A stretch of DNA of 64,000 nt. It comes from Sporolactobacillus pectinivorans. GTDB taxonomy: Bacteria; Bacillota; Bacilli; Bacillales; Sporolactobacillaceae. Shown in pieces: positions 21,384 through 30,344 of the stretch. The stretch spans positions 376,975-440,974 of the forward strand of contig NZ_NXGA01000001.1 in NCBI RefSeq assembly GCF_002802965.1, given 5' to 3'. The translations under genes and the position numbers were made by a program. The notes under the pieces are model-generated. The model had not been told where the DNA came from and ran no database searches. It was given only the letters and a program-made list of their open reading frames with translations. Position 1 is the first letter of the stretch; each line of letters opens with the position of its first letter.

Positions 21384-21406
21384 CTTTGCCCTGAATTCTA
21401 AAATGG

Positions 21407-21415
21407 ATTATACCA
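21407..21415 (-). promoter_or_regulatory. Extended -10 promoter upstream of the hup cluster
   Basis: Minus strand TGGTATAAT, a perfect extended -10 (TATAAT at 21407-21412), just past the spoVT terminator. It would drive the 21.1-kb remnant and the hup-yabR genes. Confidence 0.5.
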
Positions 21416-21473
21416 TAAGTTATCTATTTTGATGGAATATGAAAAGAGTTTTATTTTTGTCCACAGGGACAGT

Positions 21474-21502
21474 AAAAAAAGAGGCCATATCCTGCCTCTT
21501 TT
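21474..21502 (-). terminator. Terminator after spoVT
   Basis: Perfect 9-bp stem AAAAGAGGC / GCCTCTTTT with an 8-base loop and a following T tract on the minus strand. Confidence 0.88.
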
Positions 21503-21550
21503 CAGATTTTTTCATTTACATTTCAAAATTGTGCCCAATGACGCTTTTTC

Positions 21551-22087
21551 TCAATGTTCCATCTGCCGTCCCAGAAATCCGGCTGCGGTCTCCGACAATT
21601 TTACTTCCACATCGCCAAGCGACCCCTGATCCTTATCAACCAAAATCACCGTGCCGATGGGATCACCGCCCGCAATAATCGGGGCGATAACATATGGGCC
21701 CACAGCCGTATTCTGTCCTTCAACCAGCGGTTCATTTTTGCCCTGCTCAATTGTGGTCTGGCGGAATTCCATTGCCCTTTCCGGTGCTGCAAGAATACGC
21801 TTATCAAGAAAATCCTTTTTGGGTCCGCCGGCGAGTGCGATCACTGCGTCACGGTCGCTGATGATCGCCAGTTTGCCCGAATTGTCTGCCAGTGATTCGG
21901 CATACTCTTTTGCGAAATCACCGAGTTCGCTCATCGGTGAGTATTTTTTCAAAATGACTTCCCCATCATGGTCAACAAAAATCTCCAGGGGATCTCCTTC
22001 CCGGATGCGCAGCGTACGGCGTATTTCTTTCGGGATCACAACACGCCCAAGATCATCAATTCGGCGGACAATACCAGTTGCTTTCAT
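21551..22087 (-). CDS. spoVT: Stage V sporulation protein T (SpoVT), AbrB/GAF regulator
   Basis: Forespore transcription factor that tunes sigma-G genes. The N-terminal AbrB-type swapped-hairpin DNA-binding domain is KATGIVRRIDDLGRVVIPKEIRRTLRIREGDPLEIFVDHDGEVILKKYSP (about residues 2-52), and the rest is a GAF-like domain. The frame opens 8 codons earlier, but GTGAGGATATCC precedes the ATG at 22085-22087, giving 178 residues, the B. subtilis length. It follows mfd, as in B. subtilis, and has its own terminator. Confidence 0.95.
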   Translation of the reverse strand: MKATGIVRRIDDLGRVVIPKEIRRTLRIREGDPLEIFVDHDGEVILKKYSPMSELGDFAKEYAESLADNSGKLAIISDRDAVIALAGGPKKDFLDKRILAAPERAMEFRQTTIEQGKNEPLVEGQNTAVGPYVIAPIIAGGDPIGTVILVDKDQGSLGDVEVKLSETAAGFLGRQMEH

Positions 22088-22258
22088 ATTAAGGATATCC
22101 TCACTTTCCATTGTGGAGGCTATTCAGATCTTTGATGATCGGCAACGGTTGCTTGCCCAGCTTTATACCCGCGCCTGATCTGAACGCCCGTTCATGATCA
22201 TCTATTCCTTGAAATTATTATCTGCGCACCCGGCCAATCTATGCATGTTCCGCCAAAA

Positions 22259-25200
22259 TTAACCGGCTTTTTCCGGTGTCTTTTGCATTTTAATGATCTC
22301 TTTCAGCAGATCCAGTGCTGCATCAAGCACTTGGCTGTTCATCGCACTTTCTTTTATGGTGAGTTTCATCTTCGTATTGGCAGAACCGAGGCCGATCCCA
22401 GGCCCCATCCGGCTGATTGACTTGAAAAGCAATTCCCGATCCAGTGATTTCCAGCCTTTTTCCGAGAATACGACGCTCAGTCCGCCATTTGTCTGCTTGA
22501 TGTCTTCAATCATCAGTTGGTCCGCAATCACACGCAGCAAAGCTGCTTTGAGCAGGTCAGCCACTTCCTGCGGATAATCTCCGTACCGGTCAATCATCTC
22601 GTCTTCAATATCCTGAATAGACTGCATGCTGTCCGCTGCCTTAAACCGCTTGTACATATCAATCTTCTGAATCGAATCCTTAATGTAGCTGTCGGGGATA
22701 TAAGCATCGGCGTCAATTTCAATGGATGCACTGACTGGTCTTTCGGCGGGCTTCTGAATGCCCTTCCGTTCATCGACCGCATCTTTAAGCATCTGCGAGT
22801 ACAGATCGAAACCTACAGAGTCAATAAATCCATGCTGCTGGGCGCCAAGCAGGTTGCCAGCACCTCTGATCGACAAATCCCGCATCGCTATCTTGAATCC
22901 GGAACCGAGTTCCGTGAACTCCTTAATGGCCTGCAGGCGTTTCTCGGCAACTTCGTTCATCACCTTGTCCCGTTGATACGTAAAGTAAGCATAAGCGACA
23001 CGGTTCGAGCGACCGACCCGTCCGCGTAATTGGTAAAGCTGCGCCAGACCCATTCTGTCCGCATCATAAACAATCAATGTATTGACGTTCGGAATATCAA
23101 CCCCGGCCTCAATAATCGTCGTGCTGACCAACACGTCGTCCGTGCCGTCGAGAAAATCGATCATTGCCGATTCCAGCTCAGATTCCTTCATCTGGCCATG
23201 TGCAAAAGTCACCGCAGCATCCGGAACAAGAGAAGAGATCAGCTCCGTCATTCTTTGAATCGTTTCAACACGATTGTAAAGAAAATAGATCTGCCCACCG
23301 CGTGCCATTTCCCTCTCGATAGCTTCCCGGACGAGCATTTCATTGTATTCTGTCACATAAGTCTGGACAGGGAATCGATTTTCCGGCGGTGTTTCAATAA
23401 TCGACAGATCCCGGACGCCCAGCATCGACATGTGAAGTGTCCTAGGAATAGGTGTCGCCGTCAGTGTCAGGACATCAATATTCGCTTTCAGCCGTTTAAT
23501 TTTTTCCTTATGGGTCACACCGAAACGCTGTTCTTCATCGACAATCAGCAGCCCCAAGTCCTTAAACTTCACATCTTTTGAGAGCAGACGGTGCGTTCCG
23601 ATTACCATATCAACTGTTCCGGTTTTCAGACCTTTAAGCGTATCCAGTTGCTCTTTTCGTGAGCGGAAACGGCTCAGAACTCCAATCGATACAGGGAATT
23701 CTTCGAAGCGTTCGCGTGACGTTTCATAGTGCTGCTGAGCAAGAATCGTGGTCGGGACAAGAAAAGCTACCTGTTTCCCATCGGCTATCGCCTTGAATGC
23801 GGCCCTCAGTGCCACTTCGGTTTTCCCGTAGCCAACGTCTCCGCAAAGCAGCCGATCCATCGGTTTCTCTTTTTCCATATCTTTTTTTATCTCATCTATG
23901 GCTTGGAGCTGATCCGCTGTTTCCTGATACGGAAAAGCCGCCTCAAACTCGTGCTGCGCCGGGCCGTCTTTTGTAAAGGCATGCCCCTTGCTGGCTTCAC
24001 GCTGCGCGTACAGTTTGATCAGGTCGTCGGCAATGTCCTGTATTGACGATTTTGCTTTGTTCTTGACCTTTTTCCATTCACTGCCGCCCAAAGCATAGAC
24101 TTTTGGTTCTTTACCTTCGGAACTGACGTATTTCTGAACCTGATCAATATGCTCAACGGGTACAAAGAGTTTGTCGTTTCCTTTGTAGATAATTTGCAGA
24201 TAATCTTTGTGCGTGCCGTTAACCTCAAGCGTTTCAACACCCGCGTAGCGGCCGATTCCGTGGTCGACATGCACTACATAGTCGCCGACTTTTAGTTCGT
24301 TATAATTTTTCAAGCGTTCCGCATTGGATATTTTTCTTCCTCTGCGTTGTGTTTTCGGCGCTTTTTTCGTAAAAACCTCTTTCTCGGTAATGACAGCAAG
24401 CTTCTGAAGAGGTAATTCGAAACCGTTTTCCAATCCCCCTGCGACAATCTGGATACGGCCGAATGCCGGCAATGCATCCGCTTCCGCAGATTCAGCTTTG
24501 ATTCCATAATCCTCAAGTACCCGTGTCAGTCGTTTTGCCCGCTCCTGATCAGAAGCCAGAAAAACAACGGCAAATTCACTTTTCAACCATCGGTCGGTTT
24601 CGGTTTTCAGCAAATTAATCTGCCCGTGAAAATTCTGCATGGAACGACAGGTAAAATTGATGACGTTCTGCGGCTGAAACTGCCCGTGATAGCGCAAAAA
24701 CAAGGAAAGAAGAAGCAGCGGCCGGTGCAGATGTTCAGCCAGTGCCGACCCGTCCATGGTCAGCGGTACGCCCCCGACCATTTCTCCTTTCTGCAGCATT
24801 TCCACCAGCCATTCGGCTTCCTCACGATCCAGCTGCTGTGTCATTTCCTGTATCCTGCTGATCTCATCCAAAATGATCAGTGCGTTCTGAGGCAAATAAT
24901 CGGAAATCGTTGTCGCTTTATTATAAAAAAGAGCTGTATATTTGGCCATATTCTGAAAAGACTGATGCTGCTTCAGCGCTTCAATGTCTGCTCCGGTCCG
25001 GTCATTCAGCAGATTCCTGACCTCAGGATCACCAGTCCTTGATAGCGCTTTAATCAGAGCAGCTTCAAGTGCAGTTGCTGCACGATCAAATCCTTCATCA
25101 TAAAGGAGAAGTTCGCGGGCAGGGCCAATAACAGGCGCCACATTCAGCATGTCCAGTGATCGCTGTGTTTCACTGTCAAAGAACCGAATTGAATCCACTT

Positions 25201-25801
25201 CATCATCAAAGAGTTCAATTCTAAGCGGATGTTCCTCCGTCAACGGAAATATGTCCACAATGCCGCCTCTAATGCTGAACTGGCCGGGCCCGGTAACCAT
25301 TGATTCCCGCTCATAACCCAGCGCAGAAAGTTTTGTGGCCAACTGATCAAGATCAACCTGTGCCCCATTCTTCAGGCGGATCAAACTGGCCTTCCACAAA
25401 TACGGAGGTGCAAGCAAACGTTTCAATCCGGCTACCGGAATGACAATCAGGCTTTTCTTTTCCTCCGCCAAATGATTCAGCACGTCAATGCGCTGGGCTA
25501 GCAATTCCGGACTGGCAACGGCCATTTCTGATGCGATCAGATCATTCGTCGGGTACAGAAAAAGCTCCTCCGGGTCCACCAGCCCCGACAAATCATTATA
25601 TAGTTTCTGCCCCTGATAAAGATTATGTGTTACAGCAATGAGTGTTCCCGGCCGCTCGCGATACATCGCGGCAATCCAGAGTGACTTTGCGCTTCCGGAC
25701 AGCCCCGACACGAGTTGCTGATCCATACCGCTTTCGTACCCGTCGAGAACGGTTCTAATTTCATTGATCTTCCGTTCATAAAAGGTGCTCAGGCCAAACA
25801 T
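22259..25801 (-). CDS. mfd: Transcription-repair coupling factor
   Basis: Removes RNA polymerase stalled at lesions and recruits UvrA. The 1180-residue protein has the full domain series: N-terminal UvrB-like part, CarD-like RNA-polymerase-interacting domain (LKVGDYVVHVDHGIGRYAGVETL, about residue 500), RecG-type translocase with Walker A GDVGYGKTEVALRAAF, DEEQRFGV as motif II, TATPIPRTL and the TRG region (GSGFKIAMRDLSIRGAGNLLG), then the C-terminal UvrA-masking domain. CGAGGA precedes the ATG. It follows pth directly; fin (yabK), which lies between them in B. subtilis, is missing. Confidence 0.97.
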   Translation of the reverse strand: MFGLSTFYERKINEIRTVLDGYESGMDQQLVSGLSGSAKSLWIAAMYRERPGTLIAVTHNLYQGQKLYNDLSGLVDPEELFLYPTNDLIASEMAVASPELLAQRIDVLNHLAEEKKSLIVIPVAGLKRLLAPPYLWKASLIRLKNGAQVDLDQLATKLSALGYERESMVTGPGQFSIRGGIVDIFPLTEEHPLRIELFDDEVDSIRFFDSETQRSLDMLNVAPVIGPARELLLYDEGFDRAATALEAALIKALSRTGDPEVRNLLNDRTGADIEALKQHQSFQNMAKYTALFYNKATTISDYLPQNALIILDEISRIQEMTQQLDREEAEWLVEMLQKGEMVGGVPLTMDGSALAEHLHRPLLLLSLFLRYHGQFQPQNVINFTCRSMQNFHGQINLLKTETDRWLKSEFAVVFLASDQERAKRLTRVLEDYGIKAESAEADALPAFGRIQIVAGGLENGFELPLQKLAVITEKEVFTKKAPKTQRRGRKISNAERLKNYNELKVGDYVVHVDHGIGRYAGVETLEVNGTHKDYLQIIYKGNDKLFVPVEHIDQVQKYVSSEGKEPKVYALGGSEWKKVKNKAKSSIQDIADDLIKLYAQREASKGHAFTKDGPAQHEFEAAFPYQETADQLQAIDEIKKDMEKEKPMDRLLCGDVGYGKTEVALRAAFKAIADGKQVAFLVPTTILAQQHYETSRERFEEFPVSIGVLSRFRSRKEQLDTLKGLKTGTVDMVIGTHRLLSKDVKFKDLGLLIVDEEQRFGVTHKEKIKRLKANIDVLTLTATPIPRTLHMSMLGVRDLSIIETPPENRFPVQTYVTEYNEMLVREAIEREMARGGQIYFLYNRVETIQRMTELISSLVPDAAVTFAHGQMKESELESAMIDFLDGTDDVLVSTTIIEAGVDIPNVNTLIVYDADRMGLAQLYQLRGRVGRSNRVAYAYFTYQRDKVMNEVAEKRLQAIKEFTELGSGFKIAMRDLSIRGAGNLLGAQQHGFIDSVGFDLYSQMLKDAVDERKGIQKPAERPVSASIEIDADAYIPDSYIKDSIQKIDMYKRFKAADSMQSIQDIEDEMIDRYGDYPQEVADLLKAALLRVIADQLMIEDIKQTNGGLSVVFSEKGWKSLDRELLFKSISRMGPGIGLGSANTKMKLTIKESAMNSQVLDAALDLLKEIIKMQKTPEKAG

Positions 25802-25894
25802 TGGCAGTCCTCGCTTTCATTAAACCGAAAAACGCTTTGGCACGCTGCCAAAGCTTCTGCATTATTTCTGTTTTGATTATTTCCATGCAAAGTT

Positions 25895-26464
25895 TCACTT
25901 ATTCGCATTATATTCGCTCATCACTTTCGGAAAAGGTATAGTCAGCCAGGCGGCCGCCGCTTCAGAAGCACGTTCAACCGCTTCTGTAATTGGCGCTTTT
26001 TCCTCTTCTGTAAAACCATTCAGCACATAATTAACGACCGCCTGTCGGGATCTTTCCGGATGACCGACACCTACCCTAATTCTTGCGAATTCCTGAGTGT
26101 GGAGATGCTGGATCAATGACTTTACGCCATTGTGACCTCCTGAGCCACCTTTCTGCCTCAAGCGGATTTTTCCTACTGGCAAATCCATATCATCATGAAC
26201 AGCAATAAGATCTTCGGCAGTCAGTTTGTAGAAGCGAGTCAGTGGCCCAACAGCCTCTCCTGAAGCATTCATATAAGTGAGCGGCTTAACCAGTAACACT
26301 TCTTCTCCGTCGATAGTCCCTTTGCCGAACAGAGCATTGAACTTGCTGCGAGTCAGGCTGATACGATATTTAGCGGACAGTTCATCGATCACTTCAAATC
26401 CTATGTTATGCCTCGTATGCGCATATTCAGAACCAGGATTGCCCAGCCCGATAATGATTTTCAC
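25895..26464 (-). CDS. pth: Peptidyl-tRNA hydrolase
   Basis: Recycles peptidyl-tRNA released prematurely from ribosomes. The 189-residue protein has the family core: GLGNPGSEYAHTRHNIGFEVID with the catalytic histidine region (about residues 6-27), the VKPLTYMNASGEAV loop, VHDDMDLPVGKIRLRQKGGSGGHNGVKS and IRVGVGHP. The start is GTG at 26462-26464 with GTGAGGG upstream. A GC-rich hairpin (CCCCGGG / CCCGGGG, 26482-26508) lies just before the ribosome site. Forms a short operon with mfd. Confidence 0.95.
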   Translation of the reverse strand: MKIIIGLGNPGSEYAHTRHNIGFEVIDELSAKYRISLTRSKFNALFGKGTIDGEEVLLVKPLTYMNASGEAVGPLTRFYKLTAEDLIAVHDDMDLPVGKIRLRQKGGSGGHNGVKSLIQHLHTQEFARIRVGVGHPERSRQAVVNYVLNGFTEEEKAPITEAVERASEAAAAWLTIPFPKVMSEYNANK

Positions 26465-26585
26465 AATTTTCCCTCACTTTCCCCCGGGTAGTCGTAGAGA
26501 GCCCGGGGATCGGCAGAAATTCAGGCGCAGCCATCAGCGACCCGCTCTGCCGTTTTATGCCAGCCGTGCGCTATCCCATGGTATG

Positions 26586-26614
26586 AAAAAAGACGTAACT
26601 CAAATCGTTACGCC
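26586..26614 (-). terminator. Terminator after ctc
   Basis: Stem GGCGTAAC / GTTACGTC with a 7-base loop and a six-T tail on the minus strand; ends the ctc message before pth. Confidence 0.85.
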
Positions 26615-26640
26615 TCGTTTCATTTTGTGACGGAACCGCC

Positions 26641-27264
26641 TTATTCAGCAGGCGTTTTTTCAGTTGACGAAGTTTCAGTACTTGTTGCCGGAGCTGCTTC
26701 AGTTTCTTCAGTATTTTTGCCACTGTAGGATACAGATACAACAACGTCTTCAGGTTCGCCAAGAATCTTGTACCCGGATTCGGGAGCAATATCGCTAATT
26801 CTGACATTGTCGCCAACTGTCATTTTAGAAACATCGACTTCAATAGCGTTCGGCAAATCTTTTGGCAACGCGCGCACCGTCAGTTCAGACAGTTGGTGGT
26901 TAACGACAATTTCGCCAACTTCAACAATTTCAGCGCCCTTGATGACGACAGGGACGACAGCATCAATCGTTTCATTTACATTGATTGCCAGAAAATCAAT
27001 ATGCTGAATCGTGCCTTTTAGACTATTGTACTGGAGATCATGAGCCATCACCGTATACTTTTTACCATCAGCAATGTTCAGAGTAATAATTGCATTTCTG
27101 CCTTCATTGCGAAACAGTTTGCTGACTTCACCGGCATTTACCGAGATGGACTCGCTTTCCGTTGTCTTGCCATAGACTACTGAAGGAATTTTACCTTCCC
27201 GTCTCAATTGCTTTGCGATCGATTTTTTTGAATCATCGCGAATGGCCGCATTTAATGTTGCCAT
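26641..27264 (-). CDS. ctc: 50S ribosomal protein L25, Ctc form
   Basis: General-stress form of ribosomal protein L25 that binds 5S rRNA. N-terminal L25 domain (LRREGKIPSVVYGKTTESESISVNAGEVSKLF; LQYNSLKGTIQHIDFLAI) and C-terminal TL5-like domain (ALPKDLPNAIEVDVSKMTVGDNVRISDI), then an acidic Thr/Glu/Ala-rich tail. The ATG at 27262-27264 gives 207 residues; a GTG three codons upstream is too close to the AAGGA site. Between prs and pth as in B. subtilis. Confidence 0.95.
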   Translation of the reverse strand: MATLNAAIRDDSKKSIAKQLRREGKIPSVVYGKTTESESISVNAGEVSKLFRNEGRNAIITLNIADGKKYTVMAHDLQYNSLKGTIQHIDFLAINVNETIDAVVPVVIKGAEIVEVGEIVVNHQLSELTVRALPKDLPNAIEVDVSKMTVGDNVRISDIAPESGYKILGEPEDVVVSVSYSGKNTEETEAAPATSTETSSTEKTPAE

Positions 27265-27281
27265 GTATTGCACATCCTTTC

Positions 27282-27307
27282 AAACCCAATAATTATATTT
27301 TTTAAGC
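27282..27307 (-). promoter_or_regulatory. Possible sigma-B-type promoter of ctc
   Basis: Minus strand GCTTAA (27302-27307), 14-base spacer, GGGTTT (27282-27287); each hexamer is one base from the sigma-B consensus GTTTAA/GGGTAT. B. subtilis ctc is a classic sigma-B gene. A TATAAT lies in the spacer, so sigma-A use is also possible. Confidence 0.45.
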
Positions 27308-27359
27308 AGCCTTGTCCAGCTGAATGGAAACCCGTATCCTGCCAGACAACCACCCTGCA

Positions 27360-28310
27360 TCAGTTAAACAGACGGCTGACCGAAAGTTTCTCATGAATGC
27401 GGATGATCGCTTCACCAATGAGCGGGGCAACAGACAGCTGAACAATCTTTTCGATTTTCTTTTCTTCAGGCAGCGAAATAGTGTTGGTAACAACTAGTTC
27501 GCTGATTGCAGATGCCTGGATCCGTTCGATGGCAGGTCCTGATAGAACAGGGTGCGTACAGCAAGCATACACCTTTTTTGCGCCGCGCTCAACCAGAGCA
27601 TTTGCTGCCAGCGAGATTGTTCCAGCGGTATCAATAATATCATCAATGATGATCGCCGTTTTACCCTGAATATCCCCGATAATGTTCATGACTTCCGAAA
27701 CATTCGGGCGCGGGCGCCGTTTGTCGATAATCGCAATCGGCGCTTTCAGTCGATCAGCCATTTTTCTCGCACGGGTTACGCCGCCGTGATCCGGAGAAAC
27801 AACGACAACGTCATCGATCTTCTTGCTTAAGAAATATTCGGACAGTGTTGGGACACCCAGCAGCTGATCAACCGGAATATCAAAGAAGCCCTGAATCTGA
27901 GGCGCATGGAGATCCAATGTCAAAATTCTTGTAGCACCGGCCGTCTCCAGCAGGTTGGCAACAAGTTTCGCGGTAATCGGTTCCCTGGAGCGGGCTTTGC
28001 GGTCCTGTCTCGCATAGCCATAATACGGAATGACAACATTAATTGTTTTCGCGGAAGCTCTCTTCAGCGCATCAATCATAATCAGAAGTTCCATCAGGTG
28101 CTGATTGACGGGATCGCAGGTCGACTGAATGACGTAAACCTCACTGCCCCGGATGCTCTCTTCAATGCTGATCTGAATTTCACCGTCACTGAACGAGGAA
28201 ACAAGACATTTACCGAGTTTAATCCCGATGTGCTCGGCAATTTGTTTGGCGAGATCGGGGTTGGAATTAAGACTGAATACTTTCAAATTAGGATCTAAAT
28301 AGCTGACCAT
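27360..28310 (-). CDS. prs: Ribose-phosphate pyrophosphokinase (PRPP synthetase)
   Basis: Makes PRPP from ribose-5-phosphate and ATP for purine, pyrimidine, His and Trp synthesis. The 316-residue class I enzyme shows [16 protein letters not shown] (about 41-56), the flexible-loop [39 protein letters not shown] (metal and ATP site) and the PRPP loop [13 protein letters not shown] (about 215-227). GGAGGG precedes the ATG. Follows glmU with an 18-base gap, so they are probably co-transcribed. Confidence 0.97.
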   Translation of the reverse strand: MVSYLDPNLKVFSLNSNPDLAKQIAEHIGIKLGKCLVSSFSDGEIQISIEESIRGSEVYVIQSTCDPVNQHLMELLIMIDALKRASAKTINVVIPYYGYARQDRKARSREPITAKLVANLLETAGATRILTLDLHAPQIQGFFDIPVDQLLGVPTLSEYFLSKKIDDVVVVSPDHGGVTRARKMADRLKAPIAIIDKRRPRPNVSEVMNIIGDIQGKTAIIIDDIIDTAGTISLAANALVERGAKKVYACCTHPVLSGPAIERIQASAISELVVTNTISLPEEKKIEKIVQLSVAPLIGEAIIRIHEKLSVSRLFN

Positions 28311-28328
28311 CCTGATAGTTCCCTCCAG

Positions 28329-29708
28329 TTAGTTGTTTGTTCTGTAATTCAGCTTCAGCGCATAGTTCTCTTTGTTTGTTTGCCGCGACCGCGCAATCGC
28401 CAGCGCATCCGCATTTACAGATTCTGTAATCGTGGATCCGGCAGCAACAAACGCACCGGTCCCGATCGTTACCGGTGCGACAAGATTGGCATTGCACCCG
28501 ATAAAGGCACCGTCCCCGATGATGGTCGCAAATTTATTTTTTCCATCATAATTCACAGTAATGGTACCGCACCCCATATTAACATCTGCTCCCAGCGTCG
28601 CGTCACCAAGATACGTTAAGTGAGACGCTTTGCTTCGCTCGCCGACTTCGGATTTTTTCACTTCGACAAAGTTGCCAATCTTCGCCTGATTGTGAATTCT
28701 GGACAGCGGACGGATATGAGCGAACGGCCCGATCTGTACATCATCGCCGATCCAGCTGTCTTCCAGAACCGACTGATCAATCTGAGTATCAGAACCAATG
28801 GTGCAGTTCGTAATCTCGGTATGGGGGCCGATGACGCATCCGCTACCGATGTTCGTATCGCCCTTAATGACCGTACCCGGATAAATGATCGTGTCTCCAC
28901 CAATGGAGCATTCGGCGGACAAGTAAGTGGTTTCCGGATCAATCAGTGTGACACCCTGTTCCATATGTTTCCTGTTGATCCGCATCCGCATATATTTTTC
29001 GGCTGCCGCCAGCTGCACGCGATCATTTACCCCGACTGTTTCCTCAAACCGTTCCGTAGGGTAGGCAAGAACCTTCTCAGACGCCTTCACCAGAAGGCCA
29101 ATGACGTCAGGCAGATAATATTCTCCCTGCGCATTGTTATTGCCCACCTTGCTAAGCAGTTTAAACAGCAAACGATTATTAAAGCTGTAAATTCCGGTAT
29201 TGATTTCCTTTACCTTTTTCTCTTCATCCGTAGCGTCCTTGTCCTCGACAATTTTCTCCAGGCTTCCGGTAGCGGAACGGATGATCCGGCCGTACCCTGC
29301 AGGGTCTTCCAGCCTTGCGGTCAAAACAGCTGCTGCTGCGTGCTCTTTTTCCTGAAAATCAATTAGTTTCTCAACCGTTTCATGAGTGATCAGCGGCGTG
29401 TCGCCATAAAGCACGATCGTCGTTCCATCCAAACCGCCCAACTGTTCCGAAGCTTGCAAAACCGCGTGAGCCGTGCCCAGCTGTTCTTTCTGAAGAATGC
29501 AATCAGCGTCGTTTCTGACACAAGAACGGACGTCTTCAGCTCCATGGCCTACAATCACAAACACTTTTGAGAAACGTGCCTGCCCGATCTCATCAACCAC
29601 ATGGCGAATCATCGGTTTCCCACAGACTTGGTGCAGCACTTTATATAATTTCGATTTCATTCTGGTTCCCTTGCCGGCAGCCAGAATGACCGCATACCGA
29701 GTTGACAT
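28329..29708 (-). CDS. glmU: Bifunctional GlmU (GlcNAc-1-P uridyltransferase / GlcN-1-P acetyltransferase)
   Basis: Makes UDP-GlcNAc for peptidoglycan and teichoic acids. N-terminal pyrophosphorylase domain begins [22 protein letters not shown] with LYGDTPLI; C-terminal left-handed beta helix acetyltransferase shows hexapeptide repeats ([27 protein letters not shown]) and [11 protein letters not shown]. The frame is open upstream to 29966, but the ATG at 29706-29708 is the family start and has GGGGG before it, giving 459 residues. Next to prs, as in B. subtilis. Confidence 0.97.
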   Translation of the reverse strand: MSTRYAVILAAGKGTRMKSKLYKVLHQVCGKPMIRHVVDEIGQARFSKVFVIVGHGAEDVRSCVRNDADCILQKEQLGTAHAVLQASEQLGGLDGTTIVLYGDTPLITHETVEKLIDFQEKEHAAAAVLTARLEDPAGYGRIIRSATGSLEKIVEDKDATDEEKKVKEINTGIYSFNNRLLFKLLSKVGNNNAQGEYYLPDVIGLLVKASEKVLAYPTERFEETVGVNDRVQLAAAEKYMRMRINRKHMEQGVTLIDPETTYLSAECSIGGDTIIYPGTVIKGDTNIGSGCVIGPHTEITNCTIGSDTQIDQSVLEDSWIGDDVQIGPFAHIRPLSRIHNQAKIGNFVEVKKSEVGERSKASHLTYLGDATLGADVNMGCGTITVNYDGKNKFATIIGDGAFIGCNANLVAPVTIGTGAFVAAGSTITESVNADALAIARSRQTNKENYALKLNYRTNN

Positions 29709-29876
29709 GATAGACCCCCATAATGAACCTAAACTCCTTTTTAGACTATAGCTTAAATAACGCCCTTTTTCAAGGAGGATAAGCACGTAGCCGGAGGGCA
29801 AAAAGCTGTTGCCGTAGTGCAGAATATACTGAAACGCAATCTGTTCGAAGACTATTCCCGCAGTACATTTTGAATA

Positions 29877-29907
29877 AAAAAATGGGAACCAAATCAATTG
29901 GCTCCCT
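29877..29907 (-). terminator. Terminator after spoVG
   Basis: Minus strand GGGAGCCAA / TGGTTCCC stem (one G-U) followed by ATTTTTTT, about 20 bases past the spoVG stop. Confidence 0.85.
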
Positions 29908-29925
29908 TCCGAAATGATGCTTGTT

Positions 29926-30219
29926 TTAGGATGCACCCGCCTGCTCAAAGGACGGATCCTCCGCACATGCCTGCTGATATTCGGCCAGTACCGCAGCCTG
30001 TATTTTTTCGCGTGTTCCCGGTGTAATCGGGTGTGCTATATCCCTGAATTCACCATCAGGCGTTCTCTTGCTCGGCATGGCGACAAACAGCCCGTTATTC
30101 CCATCAATGACGCGGATATCATGCACAACAAATTCTTTGTCAATTGTTATTGAAGCAATCGCCCTCATTCGGCCATCTGTATGAACCAGCCGCAGCCTGA
30201 CATCTGTAATTTCCATCAT
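29926..30219 (-). CDS. spoVG: Septation / RNA-binding regulator SpoVG
   Basis: A 97-residue SpoVG-family protein: [63 protein letters not shown] is the complete conserved core. Family members bind nucleic acid and affect septation, sporulation and virulence regulators. Two adjacent ATGs are possible starts, both served by AAGGGTGGTG. A sigma-H promoter lies at 30264-30290. YabJ, which precedes spoVG in B. subtilis, is absent; purR is next upstream. Confidence 0.96.
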   Translation of the reverse strand: MMEITDVRLRLVHTDGRMRAIASITIDKEFVVHDIRVIDGNNGLFVAMPSKRTPDGEFRDIAHPITPGTREKIQAAVLAEYQQACAEDPSFEQAGAS

Positions 30220-30227
30220 TCAGACAC

Positions 30228-30281
30228 CACCCTTTCATGAAATCCAAAGCCCCTTAATAGAGGTTTCAACATGAAAGGGTG
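30228..30281. repeat. 12-bp inverted repeat spanning spoVG promoter and ribosome site
   Basis: CACCCTTTCATG (30228-30239) and its exact complement CATGAAAGGGTG (30270-30281) are separated by 30 bases. One arm is the spoVG ribosome-binding region; the other is the spacer between -35 and -10 of the promoter. Confidence 0.7.
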
Positions 30282-30290
30282 AATTCCTGC
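30264..30290 (-). promoter_or_regulatory. spoVG promoter (sigma-H type)
   Basis: Minus strand: -35 GCAGGAATT (30282-30290; perfect RnAGGAWWW), 11-base spacer, -10 GTTGAAA (30264-30270; 6 of 7 to RnnGAAT). spoVG is a classic sigma-H gene in B. subtilis. Confidence 0.75.
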
Positions 30291-30344
30291 AAATAGCAAT
30301 AGGTATTTCAAATATTTTCAAAGTATTTCCATCGCTCGGATCGT

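Noticed and set aside
28620..29366. A 248-codon plus-strand frame opposite glmU
   Set aside because: It is antisense to the well-supported glmU gene, has no ribosome site and resembles no protein. Other antisense frames over tmk, rsmA, trmN6 and mfd were rejected for the same reason.
29709..29966. An 86-codon N-terminal extension of GlmU
   Set aside because: The family start and a GGGGG site fit the ATG at 29706-29708; the extension runs through the spoVG terminator and has no family similarity.
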